NCBI GenBank assembly: GCA_030591625.1
Contig: JAUVAR010000037.1
Span: forward strand, 1-12,885
Direction: 5' to 3'
Origin: Candidatus Zixiibacteriota bacterium
Lineage (GTDB): Bacteria > Zixibacteria > MSB-5A5 > GN15 > FEB-12
Length of the DNA stretch: 12,885 nucleotides
Positions 7,424 through 12,885 of this stretch are shown piece after piece. The notes under the pieces are model-generated. The model was not told the origin of the DNA, made no database searches, and saw nothing but the letters and a program-made list of their open reading frames with translations. The translations under genes were made by a program, and so were the position numbers. The stretch's first letter is position 1; every line of letters begins with the position of its first letter.

Positions 7424-7457
7424 GAAGGTGGTCAATTGTTTGGTTGCCTTCTTTTTT
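7424..7457 (+). terminator. Intrinsic terminator after the DUF1579 gene
   Basis: A 12-bp stem (GAAGGTGGTCAA with TTGGTTGCCTTC, four wobble pairs in the middle) and a TTGT loop are followed directly by six T residues. Confidence 0.75.
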
Positions 7458-7563
7458 GTTCAAATCTTCACAAAAAAGGTTTTGACTTGTCAGTAATCTG
7501 CTTATTTTCCAACGGTGAAATAAAACGGTTAATTACTATGACAAGAAAATAGAAAGGTCTCAA

Positions 7564-8184
7564 ATGAGAACAAAACTCTCTTTAGTTTTAATGACTGTAA
7601 TGGCAATCATGTTGTTTGGCTGTACAGCTTCTGAGAAGGAAGCTGCTTCTACTTCTGCAGCATCTGGATCGCATTTTAAGGCTGCAACAGTTGAATTTTC
7701 TGGAACGGGGTACACAGTTGCAGGTTTGACATTTCAGGCTCCGTCTGGCTGGAATGATATTGGGCCGAGTGGGATGAGAAAAGCGCAGTATGCTTTTGGA
7801 CCAGTTGAAGGTGATTCTGATTCTGCTGCCCTTGCGGTTTACTACTTTGGTGAGGGCCAGGGTGGGGCAACCAGAGCTAATATTGATCGCTGGATTGGCC
7901 AGATTGTTCAGCCTGATGGTAGTGACTCTTTTGAGAAATCAGTTGAATCGGTAGTTGAGTTGAGTGGTATGAAATCTCATGTTGTTGAAGTGACAGGTAC
8001 ATACGCATCTGGCGGTATGGGAATGGCTCCTGTAAAAGAAATGACAAACTATAGAATGACTGGTGTTGTGGTTGAAGGACCACAAGGATCAGTGTTTTTT
8101 AAGCTTACTGGACCGGACAAGACAGCTGCTATGATGACCGGTGGTTTGGCTGCAATGCTTGAGAATATTAAGACTACTGAATAA
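7564..8184 (+). CDS. Predicted lipoprotein, conserved hypothetical
   Basis: 206 residues. The N-terminus is a lipoprotein signal with lipobox LFGC and the modified cysteine at position 20. A Ser/Ala/Glu-rich linker follows to about residue 38. The residue after the cysteine is Thr, not Asp. The mature domain has the pattern 'GLTFQAPSGWNDIGPSGMRKAQY', an acidic loop, LAVYYFGEGQGG with a Thr-Arg-Ala-Asn-Ile-Asp-Arg-Trp helix, a Val-rich strand with GMKSHVVEVTGTY, and a final VVVEGPQGSVFFKLTGP strand and helix. It resembles exported hypothetical proteins of other environmental bacteria whose function I do not know; no catalytic motif is obvious. AAAGG at 7554-7558 supports the start. A TTGACT at 7482-7487 could be its -35, but the best -10 (TATTTT, 7503-7508) is only 15 nt away. 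It is a single gene bounded by terminators. Confidence 0.8.
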   Translation: MRTKLSLVLMTVMAIMLFGCTASEKEAASTSAASGSHFKAATVEFSGTGYTVAGLTFQAPSGWNDIGPSGMRKAQYAFGPVEGDSDSAALAVYYFGEGQGGATRANIDRWIGQIVQPDGSDSFEKSVESVVELSGMKSHVVEVTGTYASGGMGMAPVKEMTNYRMTGVVVEGPQGSVFFKLTGPDKTAAMMTGGLAAMLENIKTTE

Positions 8185-8212
8185 AAAGAGATAAATATTA
8201 GTAGAATTACTG

Positions 8213-8240
8213 GGTCGGTGCTTTGCATCGACCTTTTTTT
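8213..8240 (+). terminator. Intrinsic terminator after the lipoprotein gene
   Basis: GGTCGGTGC and GCATCGACC pair over 9 bp (one G-U) around TTT, followed by seven T residues. Confidence 0.88.
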
Positions 8241-8301
8241 ATCCGAGTAATATAAGTAGATGAAGAATATTCTTTGGTGTGCCGATAGAACTAGTAGTGT
8301 A

Positions 8302-8328
8302 TTGAATAATTTCAATGACCTCTATAAT
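8302..8328 (+). promoter_or_regulatory. Promoter of the STAS/SpoIIAA-like gene
   Basis: A perfect TATAAT at 8323-8328 has TTGAAT 15 nt upstream (8302-8307; spacing short). It lies downstream of the ATG at 8260 and upstream of the ATG at 8353, which favours the later start. Confidence 0.5.
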
Positions 8329-8352
8329 AATGTCAGCAACTGGAAAAAAGTA

Positions 8353-8772
8353 ATGTACAGTATTGAGAAGAAACCTTACGGTCTAAAATTAACTTTTGGT
8401 GGTGCTCCTGACCGGGATGAAGTCGCCAAGTGGGTATTGGAAATGAAGAATGCCTTAGAGCATTTAGATGAAGGCTTCTCAGTTTTCGTAGATATGCGAT
8501 CGTTGATACCACTCGACAAAGAATGTCAGGAGCTTCTTGGTGAAGGTCAGGTCGCTTCTCGTAATAAGGGAATGCTCAGATCGGTTGTTATTCTTAGCTC
8601 TCCTGTAATTACGATGCAATTTAAAGCTATTGCTGGCCAGACAGGTATTTTTGCTGGTGAGCGTTATATTGATTCTTCGTCTGAGCCTGATTGGGAGAAT
8701 AAAGGTTTAATGTGGTTACTTCATAGTCAGGAACCGATCGAAGAAACTTTCGACGAAGTTAAATCAAGTTGA
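8353..8772 (+). CDS. Small STAS/SpoIIAA-like cytosolic protein
   Basis: 139 residues from the ATG at 8353. The reading frame is open back to an ATG at 8260, but those extra 31 residues show no family likeness, start only 20 nt after the preceding terminator, and contain a consensus -10. GGA at 8342-8344 lies about 8 nt before the chosen ATG. The protein alternates strands and helices: YSIEKKPYGLKLTFGG, a helix EVAKWVLEMKNALEHL, FSVFVDMRSLIPL, a helix ending SRNKGM, RSVVILSSPVITMQFKAIA, and a last strand GERYIDSS. This pattern (strand, helix, 'vDlR' strand, helix, strand with Met-Gln-Phe) is that of the STAS/SpoIIAA-like group (PF11964 type). No signal peptide. The role is unknown; relatives may bind lipids or regulatory partners. 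I am fairly sure of the fold, not of the function. Confidence 0.62.
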   Translation: MYSIEKKPYGLKLTFGGAPDRDEVAKWVLEMKNALEHLDEGFSVFVDMRSLIPLDKECQELLGEGQVASRNKGMLRSVVILSSPVITMQFKAIAGQTGIFAGERYIDSSSEPDWENKGLMWLLHSQEPIEETFDEVKSS

Positions 8773-8801
8773 ACATATTAATTGGTTTCAGAATTAAAAT
8801 A

Positions 8802-8827
8802 AGCCCCTTTGCAGGGGCTATTTTTTT
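8802..8827 (+). terminator. Intrinsic terminator between convergent genes
   Basis: AGCCCCT and AGGGGCT pair around TTGC, followed by A and seven T residues. The left flank is A/T-rich, so the hairpin can also serve the minus-strand methyltransferase gene that ends at 8854. Confidence 0.85.
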
Positions 8828-8853
8828 GCTTGATAGTATTTTGAAAAGTTATA

Positions 8854-9618
8854 TCAGATTTTCTTGATAAGAGCTATGGGGCGGGCAATAGCCGAATTGC
8901 CGGTGATCGGTTGATTGAAATCCCAATCTCGCCACCATCCGACAAACTCAAAGTCAGTTCTATTTTCTATGAAGAGGAGAAACTCCTGCGGAAAAATAGC
9001 GCGATTTCTTTCAATCATTTCAAATTTCTTGTGACGGCCATTGTCATTAATCTTGACTGTCCAGATTTCTTCGTACATCTGTTCTGCAGGGTCTATCAGG
9101 CGGATATTGAATTTTGATTCGACGTTGATTCCGTTGGCTTCATTAAAGACAGTATTGCGGGCATCGGGAGCCATGGGATCTGCAAATTGAATGCACCAAT
9201 CGAGAAAATAGAGCCCACCTGTTTTAAGTGAACGTGAGAGCGAATCAAAATGTGCTGACATACCTTTTTGGGAATCGAGATAAAGTGAGCCAAGCATGAC
9301 ATAAGCAAAATCAATCTTCTGCTCAAGACGGAAATTTGACATATCGGCTTCAATTAGTTTTGGAGCCGGATTCAAATTCTTGTTTTGATACATTGCATGG
9401 TCAAGCATATTACGGTTAATATCAAGCCCGACATACTCATAACCTTTTGATACCAGCTCTTTAGCATGTGGTGCTGAGCCACAGGCGACTTCAAAAACAG
9501 ATTTTACCGGAATATCAGAGTACTTTTTGATACACTGATCAATAAACATAGCTTCAGCCTGAATATCTCTAAACGAGAATGCTGCTTCGTAGTATTCCGG
9601 GTAGTCGTAAATAGTCAT
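8854..9618 (-). CDS. Class I SAM-dependent methyltransferase
   Basis: 254 residues. Motif I of the Rossmann methyltransferases is VFEVACGSA at about 41-49 (E/D-x-x-C-G-x-x form), followed by the strand YVGLDINRNML near 62-72, whose Asp binds the ribose of SAM. A third motif, ADMSNFRLEQKIDFAYVMLGSLYL, gives the adenine-site Asp and strand 4. The rest carries several Asp/Trp-rich segments and a FVGWWRDWDFNQP end typical of small-molecule methyltransferases. No signal peptide, so cytosolic. The substrate cannot be inferred. AAGGTGAG about 8 nt before the ATG supports the start. It is divergent from the SRPBCC gene across a 159-nt intergenic region and seems to be a single-gene unit. Confidence 0.88.
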   Translation of the reverse strand: MTIYDYPEYYEAAFSFRDIQAEAMFIDQCIKKYSDIPVKSVFEVACGSAPHAKELVSKGYEYVGLDINRNMLDHAMYQNKNLNPAPKLIEADMSNFRLEQKIDFAYVMLGSLYLDSQKGMSAHFDSLSRSLKTGGLYFLDWCIQFADPMAPDARNTVFNEANGINVESKFNIRLIDPAEQMYEEIWTVKINDNGRHKKFEMIERNRAIFPQEFLLFIENRTDFEFVGWWRDWDFNQPITGNSAIARPIALIKKI

Positions 9619-9672
9619 TGTTTATCTCACCTTACCTCTTTATAACGGCTATATCTCATTTCAATGGAGAGT

Positions 9673-9702
9673 TTGAGCCAAAAAAGAGATAGAGTGTATG
9701 CT
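9673..9702 (+). promoter_or_regulatory. Possible promoter of the SRPBCC gene
   Basis: TTGAGC (9673-9678) and TATGCT (9697-9702) are 18 nt apart, each four to five of six to consensus. A second -10-like TATAAA at 9708-9713 has no good -35. Confidence 0.3.
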
Positions 9703-9777
9703 GATTGTATAAAACTTGATCTTTTCAATTGCAGTACTCATTAAGTAAGAAGAAAAATAATCAGAGGTCTGTATATT

Positions 9778-10251
9778 ATGGCAAAGAACAAGTATGATTG
9801 GACACAGTTCAAGCTCAAGATCGAAATTGAAGTCAAACCAGAAAAGGTGTATGAAGCCTGGACCGATGCAGAAAGCCTTATGAGTTGGTTTCCCGTAACG
9901 GCTGAAATTGTTCCGAAGAAGGGCGGCAGGCTGTATTTGGAATGGTTGGGTGGGGATAAGTTGGAAGCAAAAGTAATTGCTGCAAGGAAGCCATATAGTT
10001 TGATAATTCCATTCGGAGCCAAAGGTGAGGAACTGAAAGTCTCGATTCGCAAGAATGGGACGGGTTCTATTTGTGAGCTTCACCAATACAATATGAAGAC
10101 TGACCCAAAAACTCGTGTTGAAATGCACATGGGTTGTATTAGTGGCTGGGTTTTTTTCCTGACTAATTTAAAGTCAGTACTGGAACATGGTATCGATTTA
10201 AGAGGAACTGACCCCGAACGATGTTACCGACAGGGATATATCAATAGTTAA
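9778..10251 (+). CDS. SRPBCC/AHSA1-like (START-fold) domain protein
   Basis: 157 residues, about the length of a single SRPBCC domain. The N-terminal strand and helix 'FKLKIEIEVKPEKVYEAWTD' with SLMSWFPV is the standard opening of the AHSA1/SRPBCC group. It is followed by GGRLYLEWLGGD, strands through KVIAARKPYSLIIPFG and SICELHQYNM, and the long C-terminal helix (SGWVFFLTNLKSVLEHGIDLRG). The fold makes a hydrophobic pocket for lipids or small ligands. The precise role is unknown; some members help Hsp90-type ATPases, many do not. No signal peptide. AGAGG lies about 9 nt before the ATG. The last residues (RCYRQGYINS) are basic and aromatic. A short hairpin overlaps the stop but lacks a T run. 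Confidence 0.83.
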   Translation: MAKNKYDWTQFKLKIEIEVKPEKVYEAWTDAESLMSWFPVTAEIVPKKGGRLYLEWLGGDKLEAKVIAARKPYSLIIPFGAKGEELKVSIRKNGTGSICELHQYNMKTDPKTRVEMHMGCISGWVFFLTNLKSVLEHGIDLRGTDPERCYRQGYINS

Positions 10252-10333
10252 GCCAATTAGGCTTACAGATAACTGGATAATGGTTCTGCTTGTTAAGTGA
10301 GAGGGGTATTATTATCTTAATTAACCTGTGCTG

Positions 10334-10359
10334 TGAAACAAGCAACCATTGAAAGCGTA
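10334..10359 (+). promoter_or_regulatory. ECF-type promoter upstream of the second sigma gene
   Basis: TGAAAC at 10334-10339 and CGTA at 10356-10359 are separated by exactly 16 nt, identical to the SigW-type ECF promoter layout of Bacillus. ECF genes are often autoregulated, so this is the likely own promoter. The start would fall near 10366, leaving a leader of about 12 nt that still holds the GAAGGA ribosome-binding site. Confidence 0.55.
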
Positions 10360-10377
10360 ACATAACGAAGGACTTAC

Positions 10378-10944
10378 GTGCCAGAACTTGAAAGACAAAA
10401 AATTGCAGAAGCTCTTTCCGGAGATCAGAAAGCTTACGAATATTTGGTGAAGAAACACCGCCCGTCGGTCTTTCATATCATTAATCGGATGATTCGTAAT
10501 GATGATATTTCTGCAGAACTGGTACAGGAAACGTTTATGAAAGCTTTCTCCTCGCTTGCATCTTACCGGTCTGAATATCGTTTTTCGACATGGCTTTATA
10601 AGATAGCAGCCAATACTTCGATAGATCACCTGAGAAAACGTCGAATTAAGGCACTTTCTCTTGATAGGCCTATAGAAACGAAAGATGGCGAGGTCGAAAT
10701 TGAAGTTCCTGACTATTCTTTTCATCCTGGACTTGACTTGGAGCGTAAGGAAAAACGGTTTAGCATTGAAGAGGCTATAACGTCACTTCCAGAAAAATAT
10801 CGTCAGGTTATCATTTACAGGCATACAGATGATAAATCATACGAGGAAATAGCCGATTTATTAAGCATACCGGTTGGAACGGTTAAGGCACGGATTTTCC
10901 GTGCCAGAGAATTGTTGAAGAAAAAACTGAAGCATATTCGCTGA
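10378..10944 (+). CDS. ECF-type RNA polymerase sigma factor
   Basis: 188 residues, starting at a GTG with GAAGGA (10368-10373) 4-5 nt upstream. Region 2 occupies about 14-85: AYEYLVKKHRPSVFHIINRM, the core-binding DISAELVQETFMKAFSSL, and FSTWLYKIAANTSIDHLRKRR for -10 recognition. A linker of about 45 residues with an acidic stretch follows. Region 4 then spans about 130-185, with ITSLPEKYRQVIIYRH, DDKSYEEIADLLSIPVGTVK and the recognition helix ARIFRARELLKKKL. It resembles the RpoE/SigW-like group in the 'ALPEKYR.V' motif. No zinc-finger anti-sigma gene is adjacent; the next gene, 15 nt on, encodes a DUF4097 protein, so control must differ from the sigma/anti-sigma pair at 4707-6631. A matching ECF promoter lies directly upstream. 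Confidence 0.93.
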   Translation: MPELERQKIAEALSGDQKAYEYLVKKHRPSVFHIINRMIRNDDISAELVQETFMKAFSSLASYRSEYRFSTWLYKIAANTSIDHLRKRRIKALSLDRPIETKDGEVEIEVPDYSFHPGLDLERKEKRFSIEEAITSLPEKYRQVIIYRHTDDKSYEEIADLLSIPVGTVKARIFRARELLKKKLKHIR

Positions 10945-10959
10945 CCGAGGATTATTAAA

Positions 10960-11922
10960 TTGCGTGTTATTACAATTTTTGCAGCAGTTATCATTCTGCT
11001 TTTTACAGCTTCTGGCCTTTTGGCCAAGGAATATTCGTTTGACTATCATCGTATTATCGAGCCAGACGGTGAAGTCACTCTTGATCTGACCTATCTCGAA
11101 GGGAATCTTATTGTTATAGGGCACGATCTTGATCAGATAATTATTTCTGCCACTAAGCGAGTGAACGCAGTAAGTATGGACGAGGCCGAAGTTGTCCAGG
11201 GGCATGTCGAAATAAAAACTCGTGAGTCGGGTGACGTCGTAACGGTTGTTGCGAACTATTTGAAAATGCGAAACCGGGGTCGTTCTTTTTGGCAGAAACT
11301 TTTCGGCAAAAGTGGTGATGACTCGTATGGAGAAATAGACTGGAAGATTTCACTCCCAGATTATTGCAACCTTGTTGTGACCAACGTGCGAGGTGATATT
11401 GATATTAGTCATGTGCGTGGAGCTGTTACAATTCGCAGTTCTGCATCAGATATAGTTGTTTCGAGTATTGAAGGTGATGTTAGTATCGAGAACTTATCGG
11501 GTAAAACTGAAGGTGAACTTATTTTTGGAAATATTGATATTCGACAGCCTCGTGGTGAGATAACACTCAAGTGGATTGAAGGTAATATACGCCTGCGATC
11601 ATCTTCGGCCGATATCAATCTTTTACAGGATCGTGGTTCAATCGATTTGACCACCAATACAAGTCGGGTTGAAATTCAGACGAATCTTGAGAGCTCCAAA
11701 GATTTTTGGGTCTTTAGTGAGAGTGGAAATATAGTTTTGACAATACCGGAATCATCCTCAGGTGAACTTGATATCAGGACAGAATCGGGTGAAATCAAGA
11801 CGGAGATTCCTATAGCTATTAAATCGATGTCCCGCAGCCAGATTTTTGGTGAATTTGGCTATGGTGGTATCAAGGTGACAATAAGTTCTGTTTCAGGTGA
11901 TGTAACAGTAGCTCAATTTTAA
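10960..11922 (+). CDS. Exported DUF4097-type beta-repeat protein
   Basis: 320 residues. The start is a TTG, with GAGG at 10947-10950 nine nt upstream; no better in-frame start precedes the signal peptide. The N-terminus (RVITIFAAVIILLFTASGLLAKE) is a Sec signal with a likely cut after LLA. The rest is built from short rungs of about 18-22 residues with the pattern G[DN]I-x-[IL] separated by Ser-, Asp- and Gly-rich turns, for example VRGDIDIS, IEGDVSIE, FGNIDIR, IEGNIRLRS, SGNIVLT and SGDVTV. This is the DUF4097 (adhesin-like beta-solenoid) style. The last rungs contain an aromatic FGEFGYGG turn. It is co-transcribed with the sigma factor (15 nt gap). Members often sit next to ECF sigma factors and are thought to act in the envelope; the exact role is unknown. 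Confidence 0.82.
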   Translation: MRVITIFAAVIILLFTASGLLAKEYSFDYHRIIEPDGEVTLDLTYLEGNLIVIGHDLDQIIISATKRVNAVSMDEAEVVQGHVEIKTRESGDVVTVVANYLKMRNRGRSFWQKLFGKSGDDSYGEIDWKISLPDYCNLVVTNVRGDIDISHVRGAVTIRSSASDIVVSSIEGDVSIENLSGKTEGELIFGNIDIRQPRGEITLKWIEGNIRLRSSSADINLLQDRGSIDLTTNTSRVEIQTNLESSKDFWVFSESGNIVLTIPESSSGELDIRTESGEIKTEIPIAIKSMSRSQIFGEFGYGGIKVTISSVSGDVTVAQF

Positions 11923-11928
11923 TCGACT

Positions 11929-11978
11929 AATCCTGTTTAACAGGATAATCCTGTTTAACAGGCGACTCCTGCATAGGA
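11929..11978 (+). repeat. Three tandem 18-bp-spaced dyads between DUF4097 and bactofilin-like genes
   Basis: CCTG starts at 11932, 11950 and 11968, an exact 18-nt period. The first unit (11930-11946) is an 8+8 palindrome around one base (ATCCTGTT-T-AACAGGAT). The second repeats its 16-nt core AATCCTGTTTAACAGG at 11947-11962. The third is shorter (TCCTGCATAGGA, 11967-11978) but also symmetric. As RNA the first two units can pair with each other (13 positions, one central U-U, loop of five), but no U run follows, so it is not a standard terminator. Operator array or mRNA-processing hairpin are both possible. Confidence 0.8.
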
Positions 11979-11990
11979 TGTAGATGGAGT

Positions 11991-12885
11991 ATGATCCGCT
12001 CATTAGTTAAAACCTTAGTTCTGTTTTTATTTATCGCCGTTGTTTCGACAGGTGGTGCTTACTCTCAGATTGAACACAATGAATTAGGTACGGCTGCGTC
12101 TGATACTGTCTTTGTCGAGATCAGACTATCCGACAAGGGGATTGTTGCGCTTGATTCACTCGGCAACGAATGGGAGTATCATTTTTCGGAGGCAACATTT
12201 TATTTAAGAGAGGATGATACCAGATGGTACGATAGAAATAAATCATCTGATATGATCCTGCCTGTTGAAGAAAGATGTGTTGAAGAAAAAACCCCCGGTG
12301 GATATGAGCAGAAAATTCTTGTCAAATGGGATCAGTTTGTTGATGGAAATATAACTGCCAATGGAAAGATTACTGTTAAGGGATGGGTGAAAGGCTCGGT
12401 ACGCTCAAGAAATGGGCTTGTTGTTATTGCGGAGTCCGGGCAGGTTGACGGAGATATTCAGGCACCGGAAATAATAGTTCGTGATGGTGGACGTGTTCTT
12501 GGTGAGCAATTTATTAGTGACCCCTTAGATCTTCCCCTTGAAGAGTTTACTGAAAATTTTTCGGCTAACGGATTATTCGTGGTCGGTTCGTTCACACTCT
12601 TTTTCTTGATTGCTGGTTTTCTGCTTGTATTGATAATGCCAAAAAGAGTCAGAAACACACATCTTTGTATCAGCCGATATCAGTTTAGATCATTCCTGGT
12701 TGGGTTGTTAACATTAGTAGTTTCACCAATTTGGCTGACTCTCATAGTGATTACAATAGTCGGGATATTACTTATTCCGATGTTGCCACTTGTTCTGATG
12801 CTGACCCTGACCCTGACGATGATTTCATGGGGGATAAAACTAACCGGTCGTTTATTTGGGACTGGATCTACAGGGAATAAAGAGC
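11991..12885 (+). CDS. Bactofilin-like (polymer-forming) exported membrane protein, 3' end outside window
   Basis: The frame is open from the ATG at 11991 to the end of the window (298 codons, no stop). The first 25 residues are a Sec signal (LVKTLVLFLFIAVVSTGG, likely cut after AYS). A soluble region of about 90 residues with no recognised family follows. From about 119 to 173 comes a short bactofilin-style beta-solenoid: GNITANGKITVKGWVKGSV, GLVVIAESGQVDGDI, and the rung APEIIVRDGGRVLGEQ. Two to three membrane segments then follow at about 194-217 and 233-280. This layout, an extracytoplasmic polymer-forming domain plus C-terminal helices, occurs in several FCB bacteria. The ribosome-binding site is poor: GGAG ends only 1 nt before the ATG, while AGGA at 11975-11978 is 12 nt away. 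It is the third gene of the sigma/DUF4097 unit, after three dyads. Confidence 0.75.
   Translation, partial: MIRSLVKTLVLFLFIAVVSTGGAYSQIEHNELGTAASDTVFVEIRLSDKGIVALDSLGNEWEYHFSEATFYLREDDTRWYDRNKSSDMILPVEERCVEEKTPGGYEQKILVKWDQFVDGNITANGKITVKGWVKGSVRSRNGLVVIAESGQVDGDIQAPEIIVRDGGRVLGEQFISDPLDLPLEEFTENFSANGLFVVGSFTLFFLIAGFLLVLIMPKRVRNTHLCISRYQFRSFLVGLLTLVVSPIWLTLIVITIVGILLIPMLPLVLMLTLTLTMISWGIKLTGRLFGTGSTGNKE

Noticed and set aside
7482..7508. Promoter for the lipoprotein gene (TTGACT and TATTTT)
   Set aside because: The -35 is good but the spacing of 15 nt and the weak -10 make it too uncertain for a separate feature.
9661..10128. Minus-strand open frame of 155 codons opposite the SRPBCC gene
   Set aside because: Aromatic- and Cys-rich translation without family likeness; it lies antisense to a gene with a convincing domain and ribosome-binding site.
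10249..10265. Hairpin TAAGCC-AATTA-GGCTTA at the end of the SRPBCC gene
   Set aside because: Only 6 bp, overlaps the stop codon and has no following T run; too weak to call a terminator.
10321..10725. Minus-strand open frame of 134 codons opposite the second sigma gene
   Set aside because: The plus strand encodes clear sigma region 2 here; the antisense translation looks random.
11929..11978. CRISPR-like array
   Set aside because: The units are palindromic and almost contiguous (18-nt period), leaving no spacers.

Overview
The window holds 12 protein genes, two of them cut by the window ends, and no RNA genes, insertion sequences or CRISPR arrays that I can see. The DNA is moderately AT-rich. 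A YPNPFNP-type C-terminal sorting (FlgD-like/type IX secretion) domain, signal peptides ending in AxA or AxS, a lipobox protein, zinc-finger anti-sigma/ECF sigma pairs, a DUF4097 protein and a membrane-anchored bactofilin-like protein together point to a diderm bacterium of the FCB group. A Zixibacteria-like or related candidate lineage would fit. This placement is inference from protein style, not from a marker gene.

Layout: (1) 1-510, the 3' end of an EamA/DMT transporter. (2) 655-4627, a two-gene BlaI-type repressor / M56 membrane metalloprotease operon. The protease is very large (about 1194 residues), lacks the penicillin-binding sensor of BlaR1, and ends in eleven 34-residue 'SDYE' repeats. 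A terminator at 4657-4689 separates it from the convergent unit. (3) 4707-6631 on the minus strand, an ECF sigma factor overlapping a membrane anti-sigma factor whose periplasmic end carries a T9SS-like sorting domain. (4) 6829-8772 on the plus strand, three separate small genes: an exported DUF1579 protein, a lipoprotein, and a STAS/SpoIIAA-like cytosolic protein. Each is followed by a clear intrinsic terminator. (5) 8854-9618 minus, a SAM-dependent methyltransferase, divergent from 9778-10251 plus, an SRPBCC/AHSA1-like protein. (6) 10378-12885 plus, a second ECF sigma factor, a DUF4097 beta-repeat protein 15 nt downstream, and a bactofilin-like membrane protein running off the end, with three 18-bp-spaced dyads between the last two.

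Taken together, the window looks like a cluster of envelope-sensing regulators: one proteolysis-based (BlaI/M56), one classical sigma/anti-sigma pair, and one sigma factor with envelope beta-solenoid partners but no adjacent zinc-finger anti-sigma. The most unusual items are the exact 34-residue repeat of the M56 protein, with an alternating 68-residue super-period, and the anti-sigma factor carrying an outer-membrane-export-type C-terminal domain. The best regulatory hit is a TGAAAC-N16-CGTA element just ahead of the second sigma gene, matching the classic ECF promoter layout.
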